64,000 nucleotides of DNA from Saprospiraceae bacterium (GTDB taxonomy: Bacteria > Bacteroidota > Bacteroidia > Chitinophagales > Saprospiraceae), in the NCBI GenBank assembly GCA_016722285.1, contig JADKGI010000001.1:434001-498000 (forward strand), in the 5' to 3' direction. The notes under the pieces were generated by a model that had not been told where the DNA came from, did no database searches, and saw only the letters and a program-made list of their open reading frames with translations. The stretch's first letter is position 1, and each line of letters begins with the position of its first letter. Made by a program: the position numbers and the translations under genes. Positions 27,062 through 36,279 of this stretch are shown here, in pieces.

Positions 27062-27445
27062 TTAATTTGAGAAAATATTTTTCATAGGTTGAAAATAATG
27101 ATCATCCCAACCTGCTTTGTAGTGCTCTCCGCTTTCAGGTAAATTTGTATGAATTAGTGTGAGTTCAGTTTGGCCATCCTGTTCATTGAGCAAAATTTCA
27201 ATTTGGGAATCTTCTTCATCTTCTTCAAATTCTGATGTTCTCCAGGACTGTACAATCCTTTTGTATGGAACTAATGTTAAATTCCTGCCTTCAATATATC
27301 CATCCCATGCTGTAAACTCCGCTTCTTTTTCATCAGAAGTGGTTGCTGCGCCTCCGGTCATATCTGAATGTCCATCACTGCTTAACCATGCTTTATAAAT
27401 TCTTTCAGGGCTTGTGTTGATTACTGTTTTTAAAGTGAATTCCAT
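27062..27445 (-). CDS. SRPBCC-family (AHSA1-like) protein
   Basis: A 127-residue START/SRPBCC protein. The N-terminal FTLKTVINTSPERIYKAWLS and the C-terminal GWDDHYFQPMKNIF are typical of the Bacteroidota AHSA1-type group; the middle EEDEEDSQIEILLNEQDGQT forms the beta-strands of the cavity. These bind hydrophobic ligands or act as chaperone-related proteins; the ligand is unknown. It stands alone with no recognisable promoter. Confidence 0.85.
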   Translation of the reverse strand: MEFTLKTVINTSPERIYKAWLSSDGHSDMTGGAATTSDEKEAEFTAWDGYIEGRNLTLVPYKRIVQSWRTSEFEEDEEDSQIEILLNEQDGQTELTLIHTNLPESGEHYKAGWDDHYFQPMKNIFSN

Positions 27446-27800
27446 ATTTTTTTAATGATTATTTTGGTTAGATGATGGAAAGATTTTCAATTTATGCCTA
27501 TTTATTTTCAAAATTTCTTTAATCGATATTCATTATTGGCTTGTCAGCGAATTGGCAAAACCAGACTTTTAGCAAAAAAAAATAATATCAAATTGCCACT
27601 GGATTTAGCCAAAATACAGGTACTTGTGGCAAAAGCCAAATAAAATGCTTAATCGGGCAACCTGTTGCAATTGAAATAAATGATCTTTTTTATAAATTTA
27701 TTTCGATTTCTTTGTATTCATCCCCTTTCCTTTGACTTAATAATATTTGCCCCTTTTCTTCGTCAATCTTTTTCAATTTCTATATAATTTGTTATCCCTC
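27446..27800. other. Intergenic region, nothing recognised
   Basis: 355 AT-rich bases with no open frame of note, RNA gene or hairpin with a T-tract. Confidence 0.4.
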
Positions 27801-28058
27801 TCATAAAGCGTCTTCCATCGAAAATATTTGAATTTGGTCCTGATAATCTTGAAAGTAAGTCTCGCAATCAAAATCTTGACAGTATTCAGTCTCCAAAATA
27901 ATGATTTTACCATTTGTCTTTGAAGATTCTAATTCAGAAGTTTTGATTAATTTAGATATCAAGGAGTCTTTAACACTAATTTGATTGGAATTTTGAGCAT
28001 TACATACCATCAATAAATTTGAAAGAACAAAAGTCGTTAGCATAATTATATTTTTCAT
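27801..28058 (-). CDS. Small secreted protein, unknown
   Basis: An 85-residue ORF with a clear signal peptide (IIMLTTFVLSNLLMVCNAQ). The remainder is charged, with two cysteines in YCQDFDCETYF that could form a disulfide. No family recognised. It might be a truncated gene, since the C-terminus (IQIFSMEDAL) ends abruptly. Confidence 0.45.
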   Translation of the reverse strand: MKNIIMLTTFVLSNLLMVCNAQNSNQISVKDSLISKLIKTSELESSKTNGKIIILETEYCQDFDCETYFQDYQDQIQIFSMEDAL

Positions 28059-28214
28059 GTGTTTAAATCTATTTTTATTTCTTTGGCCACATGGAATCCC
28101 AGTGATTTAATCATAATGGTTTGTGATGTTTGCATCATGGGGATTTCATCTGTTTATTTTTTATTTGTATTTTAATTGCCAGATGGAATTCGCATGAAAA
28201 TAATCATCCCGGTT

Positions 28215-28277
28215 TGTGCCCGCCTGCTCATGAGAGTCGGGCAGGCCCGCCTGACCACTACTCGGTAGTCGGGCAGG
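28215..28277. repeat. REP-like GC-rich palindromic block
   Basis: An island of high G+C in AT-rich surroundings. GTCGGGCAGG occurs twice (28236-28245 and 28268-28277). CCTGACCACTAC at 28250-28261 pairs imperfectly with GTAGTCGGGCAGG at 28265-28277 around a TCG loop. This is the look of a short dispersed intergenic palindrome; only one copy is visible in this window, so dispersal is inference. Confidence 0.45.
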
Positions 28278-28405
28278 TACCACAAAGGTGGATTCATACT
28301 CATTTCATGATACTATTTTCTAATTTATTTCAAATTTTAAAATATATTCTTGCCTGACATATTCAGCAAACCCTATTTAGATATTAGGAATAAAATATTT
28401 TTAAT

Positions 28406-28431
28406 GGATGTCATCCAGCAGAATGACATCC
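28406..28431. repeat. Perfect 9-bp inverted repeat
   Basis: GGATGTCAT at 28406-28414 and ATGACATCC at 28423-28431 around an 8-base loop. There is no T-tract and no adjacent gene end, so its role is unclear. Confidence 0.4.
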
Positions 28432-28689
28432 ACAGAAGTTATAACAAACCCATGATAATGGACTTCGCACATAAAGCAACAGTTTAAAAATCGGCCATGT
28501 ACAGAACTAATACAAATATATTGCTTTTTCCTGAAATGATTAATAACACGTTAGCTCAGGAAGTTAATGGGTTTTTCAAATAAGTGGATTGAAGGTAACG
28601 ATAAGGCTTGTTGCCACCATAGAATACTTCTGTTGGAGAATTGTTGACCAAAAGGGTTGTTGTTAAGTCTATAGTTGCCATCCTAAATA

Positions 28690-29169
28690 TTATTTAAGTA
28701 ACATTAATTGACCGGTATGATACACCACGTGAGTCGCTCGCGTCAGAATGACGTTTAATTTATTTCTATGAGGTTCTTTAGCAAAATCATCAGTAGAAAT
28801 TGCAGAATGTTTTTCGAACCATTCTTCCGTTTTCAGTTTGCTGAATTTTTGATTTAAAGTATCACATTGTTTACTCCAATATTCTCTCAATTGTGAGGCC
28901 GATGGAATTTGGATTATTTCTTTATCAGCACATTTTAGGAAAGTTTCATACAATTCAGGATAGAGCTTTTGTCCCAGATCCAACAATATCATCACCTCAT
29001 CATGAACTGCAATCAGATGGCCCAATAAATAAATTCCTCTGTTTTTGCCCGGTACAATTTCCTTTAATAGAGTCTCATCATTGAGCTCATTGAGCAGGGT
29101 GTCCCAGTTTTTTATTGATCCATTCCACTTGTCAAATATCATTTTGACGATTATATCTGATTTTGGCAT
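28690..29169 (-). CDS. DinB-family protein
   Basis: A 159-residue four-helix-bundle protein. The family's metal ligands are visible as His in LLGHLIAVHDEV and HVVYHTGQLMLLK. DinB/YfiT proteins are metal-dependent, often thiol-transferase-like enzymes. A TACATTTG -7 box lies 15 bases upstream. It is adjacent to smpB on the same strand but probably has its own promoter. A second DinB gene lies at 51832. Confidence 0.85.
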   Translation of the reverse strand: MPKSDIIVKMIFDKWNGSIKNWDTLLNELNDETLLKEIVPGKNRGIYLLGHLIAVHDEVMILLDLGQKLYPELYETFLKCADKEIIQIPSASQLREYWSKQCDTLNQKFSKLKTEEWFEKHSAISTDDFAKEPHRNKLNVILTRATHVVYHTGQLMLLK

Positions 29170-29183
29170 TTTTTTGATTTTTA

Positions 29184-29191
29184 CAAATGTA
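29184..29191 (-). promoter_or_regulatory. -7 promoter box for DinB-family gene
   Basis: The minus strand reads TACATTTG, matching TAnnTTTG, about 15 bases before the start at 29169. Confidence 0.4.
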
Positions 29192-29214
29192 AAATAGTAA
29201 AAATAGAATTCGGA

Positions 29215-29679
29215 CTACAGTTTAATTTTTTTAAGTCTGTCCAAATCACGCTTGCTGTCTTTTTCTTTGATGCTTTCGCGTTTGTCAAACTCCTTTTTTC
29301 CCTGAGCGAGAGCAATTTCCAGTTTTGCAAATCCCCGGTCAGTGAAATATAATTTAAATGGAACAATGGTAAGTCCTTTTTCTGTGACCTTTCTTTCCAG
29401 TTTTTTTAACTCTGCTTTGTGTAGCAGAAGCCTTCTGTCCCGGCGGGCATCGTGATTGTAAATGGTCCCGTGGTCATACTCAGCAATAAACATATTTATT
29501 ATGGTAAGATTTCCATGGTCAAAAATGCAGTATGCATCGTTCAAATTGGCAAGATTTTGCCTTAATGCCTTAACTTCTGTACCCGTCAATTCAACTCCTG
29601 CCTCGTACACCTGCAAAAAGCTGTATTCAAACTTAGCTTTTCGGTTGACAATTTCTTTTGTGACAAGCTTTTTTCCCAT
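29215..29679 (-). CDS. smpB: SsrA-binding protein SmpB
   Basis: A 154-residue protein from ATG 29679 (MGKKLVTKEIVNRKAKFEY). The frame is open to 29751, but the -7 box at 29699-29706 lies inside that extension, so the shorter start is right. SmpB motifs: VELTGTEVKALRQNLANLND, HDARRDRRLLLHKAEL, LTIVPFKLYFTDRGFAK and a basic tail. SmpB carries tmRNA to stalled ribosomes for trans-translation. tmRNA itself is not seen in this window. Confidence 0.97.
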   Translation of the reverse strand: MGKKLVTKEIVNRKAKFEYSFLQVYEAGVELTGTEVKALRQNLANLNDAYCIFDHGNLTIINMFIAEYDHGTIYNHDARRDRRLLLHKAELKKLERKVTEKGLTIVPFKLYFTDRGFAKLEIALAQGKKEFDKRESIKEKDSKRDLDRLKKIKL

Positions 29680-29698
29680 TATATTTGAGTAAGGACAA

Positions 29699-29706
29699 CA
29701 AAGATA
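29699..29706 (-). promoter_or_regulatory. -7 promoter box for smpB
   Basis: The minus strand reads TATCTTTG, a match to TAnnTTTG, 20 bases upstream of ATG 29679. Confidence 0.45.
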
Positions 29707-29894
29707 TGTGATTTTTAGGTGAGGCCTGATGATATTTCTAAAAAAGCTCATTCATCCCCCTAATTTTTTGCTTAGCAATGCTTTCTCCAAAACCATCAAA
29801 AATGTTGGTTAAGCCAGATGCAAAAAAGACTCCCCTGACTAGGATCTAAGTGAATAATGTTTTAAAATTTGACTTTAAGAATGCTTAATAAAGG

Positions 29895-30224
29895 TTAACC
29901 TACTCGAAGTCCATTTATTACTTTACGATAAGGTGTGAGAAGGGTTACTTCCTTCTCAATACCTATCACACCCAATATGAGACATTCTGACATCATATCC
30001 GCAATCTGTTTGGGTGGAAAATTGGTAACAGCGATGATTTGTTTACCGACGAGGTCTTCTTTTTTATAAAGTTTTGTTATCTGAGCAGAACTTTTACGGA
30101 TACCAAGGTGGCCAAAATCAATGGTGACCTTAAAAGCCGGATTTTTAGCTTTGGGGAAATCTTCGGCAGAAAGAATGGTTCCGACGTGCATTTCTACTTT
30201 TTCAAATTCTGACCATGAAAGCAT
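29895..30224 (-). CDS. csaA: CsaA-type tRNA-binding protein
   Basis: A 109-residue OB-fold protein. The motifs FEKVEMHVGTILSAEDFPKA, VTIDFGHLGIRKSSAQIT, GKQIIAVTNFPPKQI and SECLILGV match CsaA, a dimeric tRNA_bind-domain protein also described as a secretion-related chaperone in Bacillus. The length is typical. It is followed upstream on the same strand by tRNA-Asn, separated by a terminator. Confidence 0.92.
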   Translation of the reverse strand: MLSWSEFEKVEMHVGTILSAEDFPKAKNPAFKVTIDFGHLGIRKSSAQITKLYKKEDLVGKQIIAVTNFPPKQIADMMSECLILGVIGIEKEVTLLTPYRKVINGLRVG

Positions 30225-30263
30225 ACATTAATTACTTTAAAATGAAACACAATATAGAAATTA

Positions 30264-30297
30264 AAAAGCCTGACCGATGGATTTCGATCAGGCTTTT
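30264..30297 (-). terminator. Rho-independent terminator of tRNA-Asn
   Basis: AAAAGCCTGA at 30264-30273 pairs with TCAGGCTTTT at 30288-30297, ending in a T-run on either strand. It begins two bases after the tRNA 3' end on the minus strand. Confidence 0.8.
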
Positions 30298-30298
30298 G

Positions 30299-30372
30299 CG
30301 CCCCCTCCAGGACTTGAACCTGGGACCTGCGGATTAACAGTCCGTCGCTCTAACCGACTGAGCTAAGGAGGC
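30299..30372 (-). tRNA. tRNA-Asn (GTT)
   Basis: On the minus strand a 74-nt cloverleaf: acceptor GCCTCCT paired with AGGGGGC, discriminator G, D-arm GCTC...GAGC, anticodon loop CTGTTAA giving anticodon GTT, and T-arm CCAGG-TTCAAGT-CCTGG. CCA is not encoded. The base pair at 27-43 appears to be an A-C mismatch. Confidence 0.95.
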
Positions 30373-30420
30373 ATTTGAGATTGAGATTGAGTTGGCTTTT
30401 TATTTTTTTCAAATGCGGTG

Positions 30421-30428
30421 CAAATGTA
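30421..30428 (-). promoter_or_regulatory. -7 promoter box for tRNA-Asn
   Basis: The minus strand reads TACATTTG, matching TAnnTTTG, 49 bases upstream of the tRNA 5' end. Confidence 0.4.
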
Positions 30429-30489
30429 CAATTCTCATGCAAACTTCACAATTAAAAAGGATTTTTTTTTATTTACTGAAACAGTTTGT

Positions 30490-31398
30490 TTACAAATGTC
30501 TTTCAGCATGATAGCTGCTCCTGACTAAAGGGCTGCTTTCAACATACAGGAAACCACGCTTCAATCCTTCCTCCTTATACATAGCAAAAATGTCAGGGTG
30601 TATAAATTCAGCAACTTCTATGTGCATTTTGGTAGGTTGCAGGTATTGGCCAATAGTAAAAACATCACAGCCATGGGTGGTCAGATCATCCATAATTTTA
30701 AATACCTGTTCTTTTGTTTCGCCAAGTCCGACCATGATTCCGGATTTGGTGCGTTTGCCAAACTGTTTTGTGCGCTTAATCTGCTCCAGGGAGCGTTCAT
30801 ATCTTGCTTGTGGCCGTACACGGCGGTAAAGACTCTCTACCGTTTCCATGTTGTGTGATACGACCTCCTGTCCGGCATTGATCATGCGGTGCAGTGCATC
30901 CCAATTACCCTTAACATCCGGAATGAGCGTTTCTATGGTGGTCTGCGGTGCGGCTTCTTTTATCTTTTTAACAGTTTGATACCAGATCTCTGCCCCCCGG
31001 TCTTTTAGTTCATCCCGATTGACGGAAGTGATGACAGCGTGTTTTACCTGCATCAGGAAGATTGCTTCTGCTACCCTTCTTGGTTCATCTTCATCATACT
31101 CATTGGGTCGGCCGGTTTTTACTGCACAAAAGGAACAACTTCTGGTACATACGTTGCCTAGAATCATAAATGTGGCAGTGCCGGCCCCCCAACACTCACC
31201 CATATTGGGACAGTTACCGCTCTGACATATCGTGTGGAGTTTGTATTCATCGACCAGGGTTCTTACTCTTCTGTAATCTTCGCCGATAGGGAGTTTGACC
31301 CTTAGCCAGTCAGGTTTTCTCGCTCTTTGCTCTGTCTCCGTACTTTTTGATACCAATGGTAATTCTATCAAAGGAATGAATTTTACTGATGTTGTCAA
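30490..31398 (-). CDS. lipA: Lipoyl synthase
   Basis: A 302-residue radical SAM enzyme. The auxiliary [4Fe-4S] cluster ligands are Cys58, Cys63 and Cys69 (CQSGNCPNMGEC); the SAM cluster ligands are Cys84, Cys88 and Cys91 (CTRSCSFC). The C-terminal RSSYHA supplies the serine ligand of the auxiliary cluster. It inserts sulfur into octanoyl-protein to make lipoyl groups for 2-oxoacid dehydrogenases. Its start overlaps the upstream gene's stop by 4 bases. Confidence 0.98.
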   Translation of the reverse strand: MTTSVKFIPLIELPLVSKSTETEQRARKPDWLRVKLPIGEDYRRVRTLVDEYKLHTICQSGNCPNMGECWGAGTATFMILGNVCTRSCSFCAVKTGRPNEYDEDEPRRVAEAIFLMQVKHAVITSVNRDELKDRGAEIWYQTVKKIKEAAPQTTIETLIPDVKGNWDALHRMINAGQEVVSHNMETVESLYRRVRPQARYERSLEQIKRTKQFGKRTKSGIMVGLGETKEQVFKIMDDLTTHGCDVFTIGQYLQPTKMHIEVAEFIHPDIFAMYKEEGLKRGFLYVESSPLVRSSYHAERHL

Positions 31399-32195
31399 TT
31401 AGTTCTTTTACCAAACTCCAGTGTCACATAGAAGTTCAAAAAATATGGCTTGGCACTTATACTTTCTGTTTCCACCATGATGGGAATCTTCCTTATAAAA
31501 AAGTCACCCATCAGGCCTACTTCAAGAGATTTTGCATACTCATCAAAGGCGCCTAATGAAAAGAAGAGTCCCAATTTTCCCTGAATACCGGGCACGATAC
31601 CCACTTCAGACCATCCTTTACCTGCAGGACCTCCGCCAAAGATGGAATTGTAATCTAAAAATTTAGCCTTATTGTCTTCTGAATATTTTTCTGTCCTGAG
31701 TTCATTAAAATACCTGCCATCTTTTTCAAAATTGTAAATCAGCTCCAGAAAATAAGGTTTAAGTATAGCAAGAGATGGTCCGGCTTCATAATTATACCCT
31801 ATGGCAACCCCTTTTCTTTTCGCTTTATCGGTCAGAAGTTTTTTTGTTCCCTTACCGGCCCTCAATAAAAACAGGCTGTTTTGTTTTCCGAACTTAAATG
31901 ATTTGGATATTTTACTAAAAGAAAGTGGTATGTTTTTATTTTGTTTTTGTTCTCTGGGGTCTAACATATATCCGGCCTCAAAGTGGTAGTAGTTGGTTTT
32001 GTAGTAAGTCATTATTCTGCCTTTGTTATATGCTACGCTATATCCGTTGGTATGAAAAGAAAGATTGGCAGTGGTTTCATTTCTATAGACTATTCCCTTC
32101 CATTCAAAGTTAACCTGCTTGGGTTGAAATGATTTCTGGCCCATGCCCTCATAAAGGAAAAAAAATATAATGACAACTGACAAAAGATATTTCAT
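31395..32195 (-). CDS. Exported, probable outer-membrane barrel protein of unknown function
   Basis: A 266-residue protein from ATG 32195, which gives the signal peptide YLLSVVIIFFFLYEGMGQ; a start at 32231 adds 12 residues. The mature part shows alternating aromatic/polar strands (NGYSVAYNKGRIMTYYKTNY, YFLELIYNFEKDGRYF, PYFLNFYVTLEFGKRTN) consistent with a small beta-barrel. It is translationally coupled to lipA; the pairing with a cytoplasmic cofactor enzyme gives no clear function. Confidence 0.75.
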   Translation of the reverse strand: MKYLLSVVIIFFFLYEGMGQKSFQPKQVNFEWKGIVYRNETTANLSFHTNGYSVAYNKGRIMTYYKTNYYHFEAGYMLDPREQKQNKNIPLSFSKISKSFKFGKQNSLFLLRAGKGTKKLLTDKAKRKGVAIGYNYEAGPSLAILKPYFLELIYNFEKDGRYFNELRTEKYSEDNKAKFLDYNSIFGGGPAGKGWSEVGIVPGIQGKLGLFFSLGAFDEYAKSLEVGLMGDFFIRKIPIMVETESISAKPYFLNFYVTLEFGKRTN

Positions 32196-32256
32196 AGCAT
32201 GTTGTAACAACGAAAACAGATTTTGTTTCAAACAAAAAAGATTTACTTTGGATAAT

Positions 32257-32264
32257 CAAAAGTA
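32257..32264 (-). promoter_or_regulatory. -7 promoter box for barrel protein-lipA operon
   Basis: The minus strand reads TACTTTTG, a TAnnTTTG match, upstream of both candidate starts. Confidence 0.45.
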
Positions 32265-32705
32265 ATGTTTTTTAAGATATTATCATTGAGGTAATCATTA
32301 ATAATCATTTTTTAGAACTATTTAGGTCATTGGCCTGTGGTTGCTAAATATGTTATCCATGTATAAAATCCATAGGAAAGAAGACAGAAATGTATGTTAA
32401 TATTGACATTTATGTTTGAAATATTCAAAAATGGCGGCAATGACTGAAATTTTAAGAGAGACCTAAAAGCCTGCCATCTTTTTTAATTCTCTGATTTGTC
32501 ATCCTGAAACCAACTAAGGGTATGTTTAAAATTTCATCATTTGATTTCAAGGGGCAAATATTAATTTCTTCTACGTTATTTTTTTCGCTATAGCCACCAG
32601 CTACGACTGCAAAATATGCCTTGAATAAAATAAAATTTCCTCACTTTCGCTCAAACATGAAAATTTAAACTCTTAGTCAAATGAAGAACATCATCGTTTA
32701 GATAA
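32265..32705. other. Intergenic region, nothing recognised
   Basis: About 440 AT-rich bases between the barrel-lipA promoter and the pyrophosphatase terminator. No coding frame, RNA gene or repeat was recognised. Confidence 0.4.
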
Positions 32706-32743
32706 AAAAAGCCTTTCCTGCGTAAACACAGAAAAGGCTTTTG
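32706..32743 (-). terminator. Rho-independent terminator of hppA
   Basis: AAAAGCCTTT at about 32707-32716 pairs with AAAGGCTTTT at 32733-32742, with T-runs on the outside. It lies 20 bases after the pyrophosphatase stop. Confidence 0.8.
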
Positions 32744-32763
32744 ACTATATGATGTATTAAATC

Positions 32764-34929
32764 TTAAGAAAGAAGCGGAGCTAGGACTAAAGCTACTACT
32801 GACATCAACTTAAGCAAAATGTTAAGCGATGGTCCTGAAGTGTCTTTAAATGGATCCCCAACTGTATCTCCCACAACGGTTGCTTTATGCGGGTCAGACC
32901 CTTTATAATACATCTGGCCTTGTATTTCTACACCTTCTTCAAACATTTTCTTGGCATTGTCCCATGCACCACCGGCATTTGACTGGAAAATTGCCATAAG
33001 TACACCACAAGATGTTACTCCTGCGAGCAAGCCACCCAGCATTTCGGCACCCCCACCGAATCCAATGATAACAGGAGATGCAATTGCGAGAATACCCGGT
33101 AAGACCATTTCTCTTATTGAGGCTTTGGTAGATATTTCTACACATTTGCCATATTCAGGCTTGCCATCAGCAGCATCAAAAGTGGATTTATCAGCAGCAG
33201 ACCAGCTCTTCTGGTCTTTACCATCATTTCTTTTCATGACTTCCAGCGCAGCTTTCAGCTCAGGTATGTCGGCAAATTGTCTTCTTACTTCCTGAATCAT
33301 ATCCATGGCGGCACGTCCGACTGCATTCATAGCCAGAGCAGAAAATAAGAAAGGCAACATTGAACCTATCAGAAGCCCTGCCATAACTTTTGGATTAGCT
33401 ACATCGATGGAAGTCAGGCCTGTTGTGGTCATATAAGCTGCAAAGAGAGCCAGCGCTGTCAAGGCAGCTGAGCCAATTGCAAAGCCTTTTCCAATGGCCG
33501 CTGTGGTATTTCCTACGGCATCCAGTTTATCAGTTTTCTGCCTTACATCTTTTGGAAGGTCTGCCATTTCGGCGATACCACCAGCATTATCAGATATCGG
33601 ACCATATGCATCTACTGCAAGTTGGATACCCAGATTGGACAACATACCTACAGCAGCAATAGCTATACCATACAATCCTGCAAAATGGTGGGCTCCGATT
33701 ATACCTGCCGCCAATACAAGAACCGGCAGTGCTGTAGATTGCATTCCAACTCCCAGTCCGGCAATGATGTTGGTTGCTGCTCCGGTCAATGATTGATTGA
33801 CAATTGATCTTACCGGTTTGGTTCCTGTCCCTGTATAATATTCGGTAATAATTCCTATAGCTAACCCGGCTACCAAACCAATGATTACAGCCCAAAAGAC
33901 GCCCAATGCGCTGAAAGCAACGCCTTTGGAGTCGGTCCAGGATTCAGGTAACATCCACTGCACGATGAAAAAAGTAGCAACAAGCATCAGGCCAGCTGAA
34001 ATAAATTCTCCCCGGTTAAGTGCTTTCTGAGGATCGCCACCTTCTATCACTTTGACAAAGAAAGTTCCGAAAATAGATGTAAGTATCCCAACTCCGGATA
34101 GCACCAATGGAAGTAAAACGGCATTGAGGCCTCCAAAATCATTGGCGCTCTCGAATCCGCCCATGCCCACAAACACAGCACCCAATACCATAGTACCGAT
34201 GATGGCCCCGACATAGGACTCAAATAAGTCAGCACCCATACCGGCTACATCACCTACATTATCACCTACATTATCAGCAATAGTTGCAGGATTAAGCGGG
34301 TGATCTTCAGGGATTCCTGCCTCTACCTTACCTACCAGGTCAGCACCTACGTCGGCAGCTTTTGTATAAATACCACCACCCACTCTCGCAAACAAAGCTA
34401 TAGATGATGCTCCGAACGAAAATCCAGTCAGGACGGTGATCACTTTATTAATCTCCCAACCCATGTTGCTGTAAAATATAAACAAACTTCCCAAACCGAG
34501 CAATCCAAGCCCTACTACTCCCATACCCATTATGGAGCCACCTGCAAAAGCTACTTCAAGTGCTTTTCCAAGACTGGTACGCGCGGCATTGGTCGTCCGT
34601 ACATTAGCTTTTGTAGCCGCCTTCATGCCTATAAATCCTGCAAGGGCTGAACAAATTGCTCCGGTTACAAATGACAGTGCTACCAGCGGGGAAGACCCTT
34701 GGACTGATCCGCTTAAGCCCATAAGTATTGCCACTACCAATACAAAAATAGAAAGAACTTTATATTCTGCTTTAAGAAAAGCCATAGCACCATCTGAAAT
34801 ACTTTTTGCAATGGCAGCCATTTTTTCAGTTCCGACATCCTGTTTGGTGACCCATCTACTTTTCCAAAAAGTGAAAAGCAATGATAAAATACCTAAAACA
34901 GGAATTAAATAAATTAAACTTTGTCCCAT
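32764..34929 (-). CDS. hppA: Membrane-bound ion-translocating pyrophosphatase
   Basis: A 721-residue integral membrane enzyme with about 16 helices. The PPi-binding motifs are visible: GGIYTKAADVGADLVGKVEA, GIPEDHPLNPATIADNVGDN, and near the C-terminus DPHKATVVGDTVGDPFKDTS. The string GNTTAAIGKGFAIGSAAL has Ala where potassium-independent enzymes have Lys, so this is a potassium-dependent type; whether it pumps protons or sodium needs phylogeny. It conserves energy from biosynthetic PPi. It has its own promoter and terminator. Confidence 0.97.
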   Translation of the reverse strand: MGQSLIYLIPVLGILSLLFTFWKSRWVTKQDVGTEKMAAIAKSISDGAMAFLKAEYKVLSIFVLVVAILMGLSGSVQGSSPLVALSFVTGAICSALAGFIGMKAATKANVRTTNAARTSLGKALEVAFAGGSIMGMGVVGLGLLGLGSLFIFYSNMGWEINKVITVLTGFSFGASSIALFARVGGGIYTKAADVGADLVGKVEAGIPEDHPLNPATIADNVGDNVGDVAGMGADLFESYVGAIIGTMVLGAVFVGMGGFESANDFGGLNAVLLPLVLSGVGILTSIFGTFFVKVIEGGDPQKALNRGEFISAGLMLVATFFIVQWMLPESWTDSKGVAFSALGVFWAVIIGLVAGLAIGIITEYYTGTGTKPVRSIVNQSLTGAATNIIAGLGVGMQSTALPVLVLAAGIIGAHHFAGLYGIAIAAVGMLSNLGIQLAVDAYGPISDNAGGIAEMADLPKDVRQKTDKLDAVGNTTAAIGKGFAIGSAALTALALFAAYMTTTGLTSIDVANPKVMAGLLIGSMLPFLFSALAMNAVGRAAMDMIQEVRRQFADIPELKAALEVMKRNDGKDQKSWSAADKSTFDAADGKPEYGKCVEISTKASIREMVLPGILAIASPVIIGFGGGAEMLGGLLAGVTSCGVLMAIFQSNAGGAWDNAKKMFEEGVEIQGQMYYKGSDPHKATVVGDTVGDPFKDTSGPSLNILLKLMSVVALVLAPLLS

Positions 34930-35024
34930 AAATTTCTTGATTATCTTAAATAATGATTAATTTTAGACCGACCGCCTAAAGCAATATAAACCAATAATTT
35001 ACCTAAATGTGGCCGATAAGGGCG

Positions 35025-35056
35025 CAAAAGTAAAGTATATCCCAAAACAAAACAAA
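35025..35056 (-). promoter_or_regulatory. Promoter of hppA
   Basis: The minus strand reads TACTTTTG at 35032-35025 (-7 box TAnnTTTG) and TTTG at 35056-35053 with 20 bases between, a normal -33/-7 pair. The GCGCC following the -7 box is common in this phylum. Confidence 0.55.
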
Positions 35057-35127
35057 TATAGTCCTGACTTTATTATACTTACAAGCATAGACCCAAATTT
35101 AGGTTCTCAGAATACAATCGGTAAATT

Positions 35128-36279
35128 ATGAATATCCCTCCTTCTAAAATCACTTCGGAACAGGTTACCATTTTTTCAGAAATGTCTGCACTGGCATCAA
35201 AATACGATGCAATCAATCTTGGTCAGGGTTTTCCGGATTATGATCCACCGGATACATTAATTGAAATTATAAAAAAGCATCTGGCAGACCACAAAAATCA
35301 ATATGCTCCAATGCCCGGTATTGTGAAGCTTTTGGAAGCTATATCTGAAAAATTATACCACAGTTACCAAAATCATGTACATCCTGAATCTGAAATTACG
35401 GTTACCGCCGGCGCCACTCAGGCTATTTTTACAGCTATTAACGCTTTTGTACATAAAGGAGACGAAGTGATCATTTTCGAGCCGGCTTATGATTGTTACA
35501 GGCCATCTATTGAGATTGCCGGAGGAAAAGCAGTAATTTATACTATGAATGCCCCGGATTTTAGTATAAACTGGAAGATGGTCAAAGCTCTGATCACAAG
35601 TAAGACCCGAATGATCATCATCAACACACCACATAACCCGACCGGGAGTGTGCTAAATGAGTTTGATTTGTTGTGTCTTTCAGATGCGGTAAAAGAAACG
35701 GATATCATCATACTGAGTGATGAAGTGTATGAACATTTGATATTTGACGGTAAGCCACATCAGAGTGTGATAAAATATAAGGAATTATTTTCCAGAAGTC
35801 TGTGCGTATATTCTTTTGGAAAAACTTTTCATGCCACCGGATGGAAAATAGGTTACATAGTAGGTCCGGCCTATCTGATGAAGGAGTTCAGAAAAATCCA
35901 CCAATGGAATGTGTTTAGTGTTAATAGCTTCCTTCAATATGCACTGGCGGAACATCTGCAGGACAAATCCAATTACGAATATCTGCCGGACTTTTATCAG
36001 CAAAAAAGGGATTATTTCTTAAAAATATTATCTAAAACAGCTTTCAGACCACTGCCATGTTCCGGAACATATTTCCAGGTGGTAGATTTCAGTGCCATCA
36101 GCAATCTGGACGACTACAGTTTTGCCAGGGAAATGACGATAAAATATAAAGTCGCAGCTATTCCGCTTTCACCTTTTTATTCAACTAAAACTGAATCCAG
36201 GCTGATTCGGTTTTGTTTTGCAAAAACGCAAGGCATGCTGGATGCCGCAGGTGAAAAACTAACACGGATAGATAGGTAA
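35128..36279 (+). CDS. PLP aminotransferase, methionine aminotransferase (YbdL) type
   Basis: A 383-residue fold-type I class I/II aminotransferase. The motifs NLGQGFPDYDPP, TVTAGATQAIFTAINAF, IINTPHNPTGSVL, LSDEVYEHLIFDG and SFGKTFHATGWKIGY (PLP Lys232) match the kynurenine/methionine aminotransferase group. In Bacteroidota this form is usually assigned to methionine salvage, converting 2-oxo-4-methylthiobutanoate to methionine. Substrate breadth is uncertain. It is divergent from hppA and stands alone. Confidence 0.9.
   Translation: MNIPPSKITSEQVTIFSEMSALASKYDAINLGQGFPDYDPPDTLIEIIKKHLADHKNQYAPMPGIVKLLEAISEKLYHSYQNHVHPESEITVTAGATQAIFTAINAFVHKGDEVIIFEPAYDCYRPSIEIAGGKAVIYTMNAPDFSINWKMVKALITSKTRMIIINTPHNPTGSVLNEFDLLCLSDAVKETDIIILSDEVYEHLIFDGKPHQSVIKYKELFSRSLCVYSFGKTFHATGWKIGYIVGPAYLMKEFRKIHQWNVFSVNSFLQYALAEHLQDKSNYEYLPDFYQQKRDYFLKILSKTAFRPLPCSGTYFQVVDFSAISNLDDYSFAREMTIKYKVAAIPLSPFYSTKTESRLIRFCFAKTQGMLDAAGEKLTRIDR

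Larger units (their letters stand above)
28059..28689. other. Intergenic region with hairpin repeats
   Basis: 631 bases without a convincing gene. It holds a GC-rich REP-like block (28215-28277) and a perfect small hairpin (28406-28431), described separately. The short plus-strand frame 28130-28357 runs through the hairpins and is not credible. Confidence 0.5.

Noticed and set aside
28130..28357. Short plus-strand ORF
   Set aside because: It runs through the GC-rich hairpin block and shows no protein-like features.
29680..29751. 24-residue N-terminal extension of SmpB
   Set aside because: The promoter -7 box lies inside it and SmpB homologues begin with a short MxKK-type start.
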